The notes beneath the pieces are model-generated. The model worked only from the letters and a program-made list of their open reading frames with translations, did no database searches and was not told the origin of the DNA. A stretch of DNA of 61,509 nucleotides from a virus, in the IMG/VR virus record IMGVR_UViG_3300025759_000004, positions 1-61,509 of that record, one strand, 5' to 3'. The position numbers and the translations under genes were made by a program. Of this stretch, positions 1 to 6,731 are shown in pieces (position 1 is the first letter of the stretch; each line of letters starts with the position of its first letter).

Positions 1-127
1 ACCAACGAAACTTATTAAGATCTGCAGTAGTCTTTAGATCAATAATAAGCTTTTCGTCGTGATTAACAATATCAGCTTTACCTTTCCATTTTAAACCTTC
101 AAGCTCTGTAATACCTGGTCTTTCATA
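1..127. repeat. Terminal direct repeat, left copy
   Basis: These 127 bases are identical to 61383-61509. An exact overlap of this length is what a de Bruijn assembler leaves at the join of a circular or circularly permuted molecule, so I read it as an assembly overlap and not a physical terminal repeat. It lies inside the exonuclease gene, whose frame continues correctly through the join. Confidence 0.95.
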
Positions 128-490
128 TTCTACATTTATACCACGTATTAAATCTTTGCAAACATCGTTAGCTAAGACTTTATCAGTCATTAGATCGATT
201 TGATCAACCTCGTGTTGTAGTAGACATAATTCGCCGCCAGACATCTCTTTATACGCTTTAGTGTTTCTAGTACTAGCATCGATAATCTTATACTTTTTAA
301 GCTTATCAGGTTCTAGTATAGCCGTGTGGAAATAACCACCAACTAAAAAAGCAGAGCGAGCTTCTTGTTGCTTTCCTAAAGCTAAAGGGTTTGTAAGTAA
401 TGTAGAAATATCAGAATTACTAAGGTATTGTTTTCCAAATTCACCATAATAATGTTCATCATTTTCTAACTTTTTTAATACATCTTCCAT
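1..490 (-). CDS. RecE/exonuclease VIII-like PD-(D/E)XK exonuclease, N-terminal part (split by contig ends)
   Basis: The gene starts at ATG 490, sharing the A of the TAATG junction with the preceding ERF gene. It runs off base 1 and resumes at 61382, giving 241 residues in total. Early residues carry the family motif VGGYFHTAILEPDK (about residues 50-63). The catalytic core follows: GKADIV (D140) and LIIDLKTT (D151, K153), the D-x(n)-D/E-x-K pattern of PD-(D/E)XK nucleases, then a YDSQAYIYSKLFGY helix. RecE-type enzymes degrade one strand of duplex ends to leave single strands for an annealing protein. Its immediate partner here is the ERF-family annealase, so the two form a phage recombination pair. 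Confidence 0.85.
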   Translation of the reverse strand, partial: MEDVLKKLENDEHYYGEFGKQYLSNSDISTLLTNPLALGKQQEARSAFLVGGYFHTAILEPDKLKKYKIIDASTRNTKAYKEMSGGELCLLQHEVDQIDLMTDKVLANDVCKDLIRGINVEYERPGITELEGLKWKGKADIVNHDEKLIIDLKTTADLNKFRW

Positions 491-1038
491 TATAGAGTAT
501 TTAACGCACCTTCTACTTCCGCAGAAAGATTGTACTTTTGCTTAATAGCTTCTAATTTACCACCTGCTGCTATGTATTGAACCGCTTTGTCATATGCTGG
601 ATCTTTTTTTGAGGTTATGGTACTTTTAGTTTTAGCTTTTGGCGCTTTGCCGTGAGTATTTGACGCATCTGAGTCTTGCGTGTCGTCTATTAGGAATAAA
701 TTACCTAATGCATATTTCTTTCCATAGCTCGATGCCGACCCAAACTGCTGAGGTGTTTGCATACCTTTCTGATTAAGATCAACGCCAACTAACGCCGTAG
801 CGTGTATAGCATTTTCGCCATCAGAAATTGTAGCAGTCGAACAAATAATTGGTAAGCCATAGGCTTCAGTCAATTGTTCATTGATTGTTACTGATACTCC
901 TAACTCTAACAGAAAGGGTTTTGTTGCTTCGAGAATGTCTTCGGCTGATCTGAAGTAATATTTGCCGAATGAGTTAAACCTACTTTTTTTCGATTTAAAC
1001 TTTGTCTGGATCGTAGCCAGTTTTTCGTTTATGGTCAT
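490..1038 (-). CDS. ERF-family single-strand annealing protein
   Basis: 182 residues. The ERF hallmark is present: an N-terminal helix pair around KSRFNSFGKYYFRSAEDI, then the signature GSASSYGKKYALGNLFLIDDT near residues 101-121, followed by a polar K/S/T-rich linker and a short helical C-terminus. ERF proteins coat single-stranded DNA and anneal complementary strands, as in P22 recombination and circularisation. The gene is coupled through TAATG to the RecE-like nuclease and lies downstream of the sigma factor with a 63-nt gap. A genome that appears circular or permuted needs such a pair for end joining and concatemer formation. Confidence 0.85.
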   Translation of the reverse strand: MTINEKLATIQTKFKSKKSRFNSFGKYYFRSAEDILEATKPFLLELGVSVTINEQLTEAYGLPIICSTATISDGENAIHATALVGVDLNQKGMQTPQQFGSASSYGKKYALGNLFLIDDTQDSDASNTHGKAPKAKTKSTITSKKDPAYDKAVQYIAAGGKLEAIKQKYNLSAEVEGALNTL

Positions 1039-1101
1039 ATGGTTTATTGTTTTGGTATATTAATATAATTACACATTAGAATATTGTTTTACATATTTAA
1101 C

Positions 1102-1863
1102 TTAAAGGAAATCAATAACTTGCGAAGCGTCTACGTTTTCAATTAATTTTTCAACAGCTTGTTTTTTAAGTTCTGAAACGCGTACATAAGCACTGGTTCC
1201 TTTTATATTTAATTTATCAGCTATATAGTTGGCTGAATGCTTTTCGCAATCTAAGCCATAAGATAGTCTTAATACTTCGTATTCAATAGGTGTTAAATAT
1301 TTTTTCATTAAACCTTTTAGGTAAATATTAAGTATATGTATATTATATGGCTCTGATTTATCTGCAATTTGATAGATCATATTTTCTTCTTCATCATCAG
1401 TTTGAACAGCGTCTATACTTAAAAACATACTATTAAAAAACATTGCAACCATCTTTTTGTCTTTTGGATTTTTACGTATTTCGTTTAATTTATGTTCGGG
1501 TATACGCATGTTACCTCTAGCCATATCTATTCGTCTTCTTAAATGCCCCTTAATTCTTTTTGAAAAAAACGATTTTAATGTTTTTTCAATGTCCTCAGAT
1601 TCAATTAATTTTTCCCAATCTAATTTATCTACCGCTCTAATTAAGGCTTCAGATCCTATTTGTATTAAATCATTAATTGTTAATACGCCAGAAGCTTGTT
1701 GAGTTGTTGAAAATTTACGGGATAAGTTTTCTACAAGTGGTAAGAATTTAACTATAAGCTCATCTCGTGAGTATTCATCCCAAAACTTGCCTTCTAAATT
1801 AGATATAGAAGTCTTAAGATCTTTTTTATATCTTACGTAATTTTGTACGTTATATTTTTTCAT
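1102..1863 (-). CDS. Phage-encoded sigma-70-family factor
   Basis: 253 residues. A region-2-like segment spans about residues 35-90 (LPLVENLSRKF, then LTINDLIQIGSEALIRAVDKL), matching the core-binding and -10-recognition helices of sigma-70 proteins. A basic stretch HLRRRIDMARGN follows. Residues about 190-245 look like region 4, with LTPIEYEVLRLSYGLD and a helix-turn-helix SANYIADKLNIKGTSAYVR. No region 1.1 or complete region 3 is visible. Its ATG overlaps the stop of the upstream HTH gene (ATGA), so the two are translationally coupled. It probably redirects host RNA polymerase; the repeated promoter motif in this genome is an obvious candidate target, but that link is inference. Confidence 0.8.
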   Translation of the reverse strand: MKKYNVQNYVRYKKDLKTSISNLEGKFWDEYSRDELIVKFLPLVENLSRKFSTTQQASGVLTINDLIQIGSEALIRAVDKLDWEKLIESEDIEKTLKSFFSKRIKGHLRRRIDMARGNMRIPEHKLNEIRKNPKDKKMVAMFFNSMFLSIDAVQTDDEEENMIYQIADKSEPYNIHILNIYLKGLMKKYLTPIEYEVLRLSYGLDCEKHSANYIADKLNIKGTSAYVRVSELKKQAVEKLIENVDASQVIDFL

Positions 1864-2480
1864 ATTTGTTGATTAAGTAGTTCTTTTTCTTTTTTAAGTT
1901 CATTACTCATATTTCTGTATATTGTTCGTGTTGAGCATTTTAACGCATCCGCTATTCTAGCTACCGTAATTTTTATTTTATTATCATTTATTAATAACAT
2001 TGCATCATATATTTCATTTTCTGATATTTTAGATCTACCAACTAATTTGCCAACTATAGAAAGCTTTTGTCGCATATCTAATCCAGTGTTGTCTTTAAAT
2101 ATAACTTTACGCAACTTATTAGGTGGCGGTTTTTCGAGATCCATTAAAGATACATCGTAAACCATGCTTTGCAATAATTGTTCTGAAACCTTAAATGTTA
2201 CAAATCCATTTTGCTTATTACAAATATATCTAGCAAGCCCATTAAAGCCTTCTTGATCTAATTGCGGGTTAAGATACCATAATACATATAAATGCCATTT
2301 AAGACTTTTATACGTGTTTATTTTGGCGCGTGAAGCAAATAGTGTATAGCACTGATGTGTGCCGTTTTCGTAGTACCAACCCCATTTAAATTTTTCCGTT
2401 GGCTTATCCGTAATAGGATTACGTCTATATATTATACGGTGTATATTTAGGTATTTGGTATTTCTTTCGTATTGTGACAT
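1860..2480 (-). CDS. HTH-containing protein upstream of the sigma factor
   Basis: 206 residues. The N-terminal part (about 1-130) is aromatic-rich and unassigned. The C-terminus is a clear helix-turn-helix: DAMLLINDNKIKITVARIAD, then ALKCSTRTIYRNMSNELKKE. It could be a replication initiator or a transcription regulator. It heads the operon HTH-sigma-ERF-RecE and has its own promoter region (2481-2519) immediately upstream, so a regulatory role is likely. The start is taken at ATG 2480. Confidence 0.6.
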   Translation of the reverse strand: MSQYERNTKYLNIHRIIYRRNPITDKPTEKFKWGWYYENGTHQCYTLFASRAKINTYKSLKWHLYVLWYLNPQLDQEGFNGLARYICNKQNGFVTFKVSEQLLQSMVYDVSLMDLEKPPPNKLRKVIFKDNTGLDMRQKLSIVGKLVGRSKISENEIYDAMLLINDNKIKITVARIADALKCSTRTIYRNMSNELKKEKELLNQQI

Positions 2481-2519
2481 TAGGTTGTTACTATTTAATT
2501 ATATATTAGCTATTGTCAC
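2481..2519 (-). promoter_or_regulatory. Shared 39-nt promoter element, copy A (upstream of HTH-sigma operon)
   Basis: Read on the minus strand: GTGACAATAGCTA, 16 nt, TAACAACCTA, directly abutting the start codon of the 2480 gene. The same two flanks with exactly 16 nt between them recur at 9098-9136. A host-like promoter, TTGTCA with 18 nt to TATAAT, overlaps it. A TTGTCA-cta-TGACAA inverted repeat sits at its upstream edge. The rest of the 2520-2613 gap is AT-rich and holds nothing I can name. Confidence 0.5.
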
Positions 2520-2613
2520 TATGACAAAGCGTATATTATATGGTATGAAATAATTAAAAATGCATATATAGTTATTAAGTATAATAAATAAATTAAGTTT
2601 TCTTTAAACTTTT

Positions 2614-2895
2614 TCATTCAATATTATATTTGCTTTTAAGGTGTTTGATTTTATTAGAAACTATAGCGGCCTTTTCATAATCTTCATTATCTTCAAGACT
2701 TTTTAATCTTTTACTTAAGCGGCTAATTTCTTCATTAACAATATCGATAGTTGTAGTTTCTTTTACTTCAATATCTGGGTTTTCACTTTTAAATTGTTCT
2801 AAATCAGCTTTAAATTCTTGATCGTATTTATTCTGTAGCTCTACAAGTTTGCTTACTATTTTTTCGGCTAATTGATCTATTTGTTTTTCTGTCAT
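2614..2895 (-). CDS. Small coiled-coil protein with UVR-like motif
   Basis: 93 residues, highly charged and predicted helical. The C-terminus SLEDNEDYEKAAIVSNKIKH resembles the UVR motif that mediates UvrB-UvrC contact and also occurs in McsA and Clp proteins: paired helices with an E-D-Y-E-x-A-A turn. It may bind a host UVR-motif protein. The likeness is to one short motif, so function is open. It lies 2 nt downstream of the 73-residue basic protein gene. Confidence 0.55.
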   Translation of the reverse strand: MTEKQIDQLAEKIVSKLVELQNKYDQEFKADLEQFKSENPDIEVKETTTIDIVNEEISRLSKRLKSLEDNEDYEKAAIVSNKIKHLKSKYNIE

Positions 2896-2896
2896 A

Positions 2897-3118
2897 TTAA
2901 TATAAAATTAGTTTTAATCTTCGATTGTATTTCTTTAAAAGCTTTGCTTTGTTTTCTATATTACCGTGTAAAATAGTTATATTTTTATTAAAGCTATATT
3001 CACCTTTAAAAGATGCTTTTATTATATCACCGTGTAACTCTGCTATTATTTGATGCAGAAACTTTACGTGACCCGCTTTTCTTTTTCGCTGCTTTAATTT
3101 TGTCGTTAATGTTCGCAT
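2897..3118 (-). CDS. Small basic protein, unknown function
   Basis: 73 residues, rich in Lys and Arg, opening with MRTLTTKLKQRKRKAGHVKF. No recognised domain. Its start overlaps the end of the preceding gene by 13 nt, consistent with a shared early transcript. Nucleic-acid binding is plausible from charge alone. Confidence 0.5.
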   Translation of the reverse strand: MRTLTTKLKQRKRKAGHVKFLHQIIAELHGDIIKASFKGEYSFNKNITILHGNIENKAKLLKKYNRRLKLILY

Positions 3119-3606
3119 AATTCGTTGATGTTATGTGGTCGTACAATTTTTTGCTCATTTTTATTTTTTACTGTGTGTTTTTCGTTTTCATAATAATTCC
3201 AGTATGCAATTAAGCTACTGTCTGCTTTGTATTCGTCTGGCATGCATTGTGGTGGCTCAACCCAATCATTACCCTGTATATGTTTAGGAGGTATTGATAA
3301 AAAATCTCTACACTTAATAATAGTAAGGTGCTGTTTGCCGTATCTTTTAGTATATTCTTTACCCAATGCAATCATATGGTCGTATAGCCACATGTACGTT
3401 AATTTAGATCTTCTAGCCCATATTGTGGACGGGTGATTTAAATGTGCTTGCCTATAAGGTACATTAGACTTTTGTTCCGCGTCTCCATAACAATGATGCG
3501 CAGTGCATAACATTTGTGCAGACTCTAATATCATTTTTACTTTATGTTTATCGTAAAAATAACTTGCTGCTTTAGCTGGATCGGGATGTAAATAAAATAT
3601 ATTCAT
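3106..3606 (-). CDS. Conserved phage protein (MNIFYLHPDP family)
   Basis: 166 residues. I recognise the layout from T4-like cyanophage and other marine-phage proteins of unknown role: an N-terminal DKHKVKMILESAQMLCTAHH segment, then NHPSTIWARRS, YMWLYDHMIALGKEYTKRYG and a QCMPDEYKAD turn. Conserved His, Asp and Glu suggest an enzyme, but I cannot assign a reaction. It starts at the TAATG junction with the KTSC gene at 3606. Confidence 0.65.
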   Translation of the reverse strand: MNIFYLHPDPAKAASYFYDKHKVKMILESAQMLCTAHHCYGDAEQKSNVPYRQAHLNHPSTIWARRSKLTYMWLYDHMIALGKEYTKRYGKQHLTIIKCRDFLSIPPKHIQGNDWVEPPQCMPDEYKADSSLIAYWNYYENEKHTVKNKNEQKIVRPHNINELCEH

Positions 3607-3827
3607 TAGTTTATTTTGGTAAATTTAAATTTATTAACAACAAAGTTATTAATGAATTTACCCTTAGACGAAGATTCCGTTAATCCTCGCCAATAAAAGC
3701 GCGGTACATTTAAATATCTATATAAACCTTCGTTTTTAAAGTATATAGTTAAATATTCATCTTTGTTGTTATACTCAGCAAACTCAATAGCTGAAGAGTC
3801 TACTATAATTGTTTCTACTTTGTTCAT
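3606..3827 (-). CDS. KTSC-domain protein
   Basis: 73 residues covering the whole KTSC domain: SSAIEFAEYN, LTIYFKNEGLYRYLNVPRFYW, SSSKGKFINNFV. KTSC is a small domain found alone in phages and at the C-terminus of some lysyl-tRNA synthetases; its activity is not known to me. A promoter-like motif ends only 3 nt before the ATG, so the message may be leaderless. Confidence 0.8.
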   Translation of the reverse strand: MNKVETIIVDSSAIEFAEYNNKDEYLTIYFKNEGLYRYLNVPRFYWRGLTESSSKGKFINNFVVNKFKFTKIN

Positions 3828-3830
3828 AAT

Positions 3831-3865
3831 TTATCTATTTTTATTCGTGTTAAACTTATATTTTA
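3831..3865 (-). promoter_or_regulatory. Repeated phage promoter motif, copy 1
   Basis: On the minus strand: AAGTTTAACACGA, 9 nt, GATAA. This is the left-most of ten copies with an invariant 9-nt gap. It sits 3 nt before the KTSC gene start at 3827. Confidence 0.65.
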
Positions 3866-3873
3866 ATGGAATG

Positions 3874-4137
3874 CTAATTCTCTTTATACATTCCGTGGTA
3901 TTGTACTTCAAACTCTTCACGTATTTCACGGCCATATGCAGTATTAAAACCATAGCTATGTGTACCTCCTAAGCTCACCTGCTCAATCATAAAATGAAAG
4001 ATTTCTTTAGGGGTATATCCATATTGTTTAGCTACAATTCTGCATGCTTTAGCCATACGTTTTACATTATGACGTAATTCGCCATAGTTTTCGGTTATAT
4101 AATCTTTTATATATTTTTGCGATATTGTTTTACTCAT
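3874..4137 (-). CDS. Hypothetical phage protein
   Basis: 87 residues, mixed charge, predicted mostly helical (ISQKYIKDYITENYGELRH...). No recognised domain. Its ATG at 4137 shares a base with the stop of the gp88-like gene (TAATG). Its end abuts promoter copy 1, so a new transcript probably begins just downstream. Confidence 0.55.
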   Translation of the reverse strand: MSKTISQKYIKDYITENYGELRHNVKRMAKACRIVAKQYGYTPKEIFHFMIEQVSLGGTHSYGFNTAYGREIREEFEVQYHGMYKEN

Positions 4138-4751
4138 TAGTGAAATATTAATCCTACTTTTTTATTTTTACTAAACCATTTTGTTGCCATCAAATCAATA
4201 CTAGAAGCATCCACATAACCGTTAGATACAAGATCGCTATGACTAGAAAAGATTTTGGTGTGTCTATGTTTTCTTTCATTTATTAAATGTTTTTGTTTAC
4301 CTGAATCACTAAATATAATATCGTAATTACTTGGTAATGAAGTCTTTAAGATCATATCTACCATATTGGTATAACTGTAAAACCGTACGTTCGGATTGTG
4401 TATAGCAATCTCTATCCACTTTTTTAGATACGCGGGTGAGTAGTAATCGCCGCTATCATGGACTCTGACGTAGTCAGGTTTCTTCTTACGTATTTCAACG
4501 TTCATAGCTTCAACAAAGTCGTCTGTCTTTGTTAACTGATAACGCTTTTCAAACGCAGGTTTTACGTTAGACCAGATGTAAGCTCCTTTCTTGGCATAAC
4601 AGAATTTAACACAACCGTCAGCCATAGGGCACGTCAGTTTCCCGCTAGCAGATTTGTAGGCAGGAATACCAAAGTTAAAAACCCGGAGCCCGAGTTCTTT
4701 AGATGTTTTTTTAAGTTTACTATTCTGTGTCAGAAGATTCATAGTATTCAA
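4137..4751 (-). CDS. Gp88-family protein with Cys cluster
   Basis: 204 residues. The N-terminus matches the phage gene-product-88 family: LLTQNSKLKKTSKELG, FNFGIPAYKS, then the Cys cluster CPMADGCVKFCYAKKGAY (C-x5-C-x3-C). Later segments YVRVHDSGDYYSPAYLKKW and RFYSYTNM resemble alternating strand-helix units. The Cys cluster probably binds metal, perhaps an Fe-S cluster; that is inference. The gene overlaps the MSYCRFEN-family gene upstream by 32 nt. Confidence 0.7.
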   Translation of the reverse strand: MNTMNLLTQNSKLKKTSKELGLRVFNFGIPAYKSASGKLTCPMADGCVKFCYAKKGAYIWSNVKPAFEKRYQLTKTDDFVEAMNVEIRKKKPDYVRVHDSGDYYSPAYLKKWIEIAIHNPNVRFYSYTNMVDMILKTSLPSNYDIIFSDSGKQKHLINERKHRHTKIFSSHSDLVSNGYVDASSIDLMATKWFSKNKKVGLIFH

Positions 4752-4929
4752 TTATTCGTTCAAAGTCGTCTTCCATATTTACAATGTCCCGCGCATATTC
4801 TAGCACGTCTTTAAATCCAGCTAGTTCATAACTACTGAACTCATATACATCACGCTCTTCGATAGCGTAGATGCAGTCTCTCATGTCTTTTGCCGTATTT
4901 TCGAAGCGACAGTAACTCATATTTCCCAT
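4720..4929 (-). CDS. Conserved small phage protein (MSYCRFEN family)
   Basis: 69 residues, acidic. The opening MGNMSYCRFENTAKDMRDC is characteristic of a small family widespread in phages with no known role. The ATG at 4929 lies 4 nt after the stop of the next gene. Confidence 0.65.
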   Translation of the reverse strand: MGNMSYCRFENTAKDMRDCIYAIEERDVYEFSSYELAGFKDVLEYARDIVNMEDDFERIIEYYESSDTE

Positions 4930-4933
4930 AATT

Positions 4934-5200
4934 TTAATCTAATAATACCATATAGGCGGTTGGATTGTTTACTCTGAACCAAGTTAAAGCTCGGTCAAAG
5001 TCTTTAATTTGTTTTGGTGTTATAGTTTTTGGTGCGATAGCCATAACATGCTGCGATCCCATTATGAAATCGTATATAGATAACTCTACATTATTCAGTT
5101 CAAAGCTTTCGCCGCTAAATGGATTGGTTACTACTTCACCTTCGTCATAGATCATACCGTTAAACCACTTAGGTATTTTTTGTTCTTTAATCTTCGTCAT
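4934..5200 (-). CDS. Conserved hypothetical phage protein
   Basis: I place the start at ATG 5200 (MTKIKEQKIPKWFNG, 88 residues), not the in-frame ATG at 5257, because the longer form would overlap the upstream gene by 71 nt. The sequence has a PFSGESFELNNVELSIYDFI strand-rich core followed by a helical QIKDFDRALTWFRVNNP end. This architecture recurs in phage early regions, but I know no function. Confidence 0.6.
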   Translation of the reverse strand: MTKIKEQKIPKWFNGMIYDEGEVVTNPFSGESFELNNVELSIYDFIMGSQHVMAIAPKTITPKQIKDFDRALTWFRVNNPTAYMVLLD

Positions 5201-5543
5201 TGTCTTGTACTTTAAATACTGATTCAACGTAGTCGCATATTGCTTCTTCAAGATCATCAGTGTAGTTAAATTCTAAATTACTTAGCTCTATGCGGTTGTC
5301 ATAGTTAATTTCAAAGTCGTATTCGTAATTATCTATATTGTTAAAGTCATAATTACCTACAGCTTCATAAACCTGTTGACGTATAGCATCGCGGGTTTCT
5401 TTGGTTATTACTGGTTTGCTTACGTCTTCAAGATCCTGTTTTGCTTGATTAAGTTGCTTAGTTAACTCTTGTTGATCAGTTTCAAATTGAGCTAACGCCG
5501 CTGTTAACTCTTTTACTTTTAGTTCTAGTTGTGCTTTAGTCAT
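5187..5543 (-). CDS. Coiled-coil acidic protein
   Basis: 118 residues. Residues 1-45 form a heptad coiled coil (LELKVKELTAALAQFETDQQ...). The rest is very acidic, with repeated Asp-Asn-Tyr and a DED end. It could be a DNA-mimic or a protein-protein adaptor; the charge pattern is suggestive only. It overlaps its downstream neighbour by 14 nt. Confidence 0.55.
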   Translation of the reverse strand: MTKAQLELKVKELTAALAQFETDQQELTKQLNQAKQDLEDVSKPVITKETRDAIRQQVYEAVGNYDFNNIDNYEYDFEINYDNRIELSNLEFNYTDDLEEAICDYVESVFKVQDNDED

Positions 5544-5551
5544 AGTTTTAA

Positions 5552-5767
5552 TTATTTATATCCGTGTTTTTCTATTAATGTTAAAATAAATTGCCATACT
5601 TGCAGGTCAGATCGGGTAGATCGTACACAATTTTTAAGTACATCAAGTGATAATCTACCGTCACCACCTTTTCGTATATCTTCATTTAGTTTGCTAATGT
5701 CACGCTGTAAAGTTAGTATTTTACTAAATGATTTGTTATGTGCGCGGTGATAAATATCTTTATTCAT
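5552..5767 (-). CDS. Hypothetical small protein
   Basis: 71 residues, basic and helical (KSFSKILTLQRDISKLNEDI...). No recognised domain. It overlaps the preceding gene's end by 8 nt and has a typical position in the early microgene run. Confidence 0.5.
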   Translation of the reverse strand: MNKDIYHRAHNKSFSKILTLQRDISKLNEDIRKGGDGRLSLDVLKNCVRSTRSDLQVWQFILTLIEKHGYK

Positions 5768-6014
5768 AATCTTTAGAGATTAATATGTTATCGCCGTACT
5801 TAAAATCCCACACTGAAGTTTTAATAAGTTCAAGGTGTGTAAACGTGTATAGCGAACTGATATCGCTAATGGATAGGTCACTATAAAATGTAGTGCTTGA
5901 AAGCGTTTCGACTATAGAGTCAATGACGGCTTTGTACTTTTCGTTTTCAGAAGAATGTAATGCTTCTTTGATTTCAGGTTTTAGTCTTTCGTAAACTGTT
6001 AGTCTTCTACTCAT
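5760..6014 (-). CDS. Hypothetical small protein
   Basis: 84 residues, helical with a Ser-rich centre (SDLSISDISSLYTFTHLELI). No recognised domain. It is the first gene after promoter copy 2, with 25 nt from the GATAATATA box to the ATG. Confidence 0.5.
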   Translation of the reverse strand: MSRRLTVYERLKPEIKEALHSSENEKYKAVIDSIVETLSSTTFYSDLSISDISSLYTFTHLELIKTSVWDFKYGDNILISKDYE

Positions 6015-6035
6015 TTTAATTTAGTTTTAATTTAT

Positions 6036-6072
6036 TATATTATCTTTAGGTGTTCGTGTTAAGCTTATGTTC
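6036..6072 (-). promoter_or_regulatory. Repeated phage promoter motif, copy 2
   Basis: On the minus strand: AAGCTTAACACGA, 9 nt, GATAATATA. It overlaps the last codons of the upstream gene (stop at 6046), so promoter and stop codon share sequence. It drives the 6014 gene and followers. Confidence 0.7.
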
Positions 6073-6249
6073 TAATTCTTCTATAGCAAGCTTGTAACCA
6101 AAATTCATCGCTAATTGCATTAGTAACAGATCGGCTGATCCGCCATTTGATTGTGCAAATCTTTCTAAATAATCTCGATCGTGAGGTGTTGCTACAATAC
6201 CTCTATCCAGCATTCTATACTGGTCTTTAATAAAATTCTCAATGTTCAT
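6046..6249 (-). CDS. Hypothetical small protein next to tRNA
   Basis: 67 residues from ATG 6249 (MNIENFIKDQYRML). The frame stays open upstream, but that extension runs through the tRNA-Gln gene and cannot be coding, so the internal ATG is preferred. The protein is helical with a QSNGGSADLLLMQLAMNFG segment. No recognised domain. Confidence 0.55.
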   Translation of the reverse strand: MNIENFIKDQYRMLDRGIVATPHDRDYLERFAQSNGGSADLLLMQLAMNFGYKLAIEELEHKLNTNT

Positions 6250-6269
6250 AATAATTAATTTAAAATTAG

Positions 6270-6342
6270 TTGACTCATCAGGGATCGAACCTGAACTCTT
6301 CTGGACCAAAACCAGACGTGTTACCAATTACACTATGAGTCA
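6270..6342 (-). tRNA. tRNA-Gln (TTG anticodon)
   Basis: Perfect cloverleaf on the minus strand. The 7-bp acceptor stem is TGACTCA with TGAGTCA. The D arm contains AATTGGTAA. The anticodon stem TCTGG/CCAGA encloses loop TTTTGGT with anticodon TTG (Gln). The T arm is CAGG-TTCGATC-CCTG and the discriminator base is A. CCA is not encoded, so host nucleotidyltransferase must add it. It reads CAA codons, which are common in these AT-rich Gln-rich genes. Confidence 0.93.
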
Positions 6343-6347
6343 TTTAG

Positions 6348-6426
6348 TGGACGTGGCAGGAATCGAACCTGCGTTACCGGCTTTAGGTGACATTCCCCCC
6401 GTTTCCGGTCAAACCATTTCACGCCC
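6348..6426 (-). ncRNA. tRNA-like element resembling a minimal tmRNA tRNA domain
   Basis: It lies 5 nt upstream of the tRNA-Gln on the same strand. The acceptor stem pairs GGGCGTG with CACGTCC (one G-T). A perfect T arm, GCAGG-TTCGATT-CCTGC, abuts the 3' acceptor strand. The 47-nt core has no possible 5-bp anticodon stem with a 7-nt loop. Instead it has the tmRNA-type D-region ATGGTTTGACCGG and a 5-bp stem ACCGG/CCGGT closing a 24-nt loop, as in tmRNA helix P2. No tag frame or pseudoknots fit in that loop. It could be a tmRNA relic, a tRNA mimic or part of the larger upstream RNA. Confidence 0.55.
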
Positions 6427-6731
6427 ATATTCCCTCACTTGTTTTCAACCTAAAAGGCTTGGTGCTTTGTAGCACATGTTTCCCGCGAGGGACGGCGGCA
6501 CACCGGTATGCGCGCCGGTTTTAGGTATGCTCGTATGTTTTTCGGTCGAGTTACAGCACCACACTCGTGCCCATACCTGTATATTTGAGAAGTGGATAGA
6601 ACTGGAATGTTAGAGATGCACGTCATTTACTAGTATGTACCCTGACTTATACTCTTTTCTCTGTTTATACTATCTTTCACCTTCATCGAGCCGAACCATT
6701 ATCGCCTTTAATCTGGTTTCCAGACTTCTTC
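6427..6731 (-). ncRNA. Structured non-coding region, probable phage RNA
   Basis: These 305 bases have no credible gene and are more GC-rich and structured than the surroundings. Minus-strand helices include TCTGG-AAA-CCAGA, AGGTATG paired with CATACCT around a CGAGT/ACTCG hairpin, and ACCGG-8 nt-CCGGT. There is also a junction closed by TCCCTC/GAGGGA holding a GTGCT-ACAA-AGCAC hairpin and a bulged CAA-CC/GG-TTG hairpin. It leads directly into the tRNA-like element. The position beside tRNAs recalls large phage RNAs such as GOLLD and ROOL, but I cannot match it to a family by eye. Confidence 0.5.

Noticed and set aside
6045-6327. Longer 93-codon version of the 6249 gene
   Set aside because: The upstream extension overlaps tRNA-Gln; the internal ATG at 6249 fits the spacing.
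6346-6472. Frames running through the tRNA and tRNA-like element on either strand
   Set aside because: Both strands stay open by chance, but the sequence is explained by RNA stems (acceptor and T arms), so translation is unlikely.
6661-6731. A second canonical tRNA upstream of the tRNA-like element
   Set aside because: A GGTTCGGCTCGA segment recalls a T arm, but no acceptor or anticodon stem can be drawn around it.
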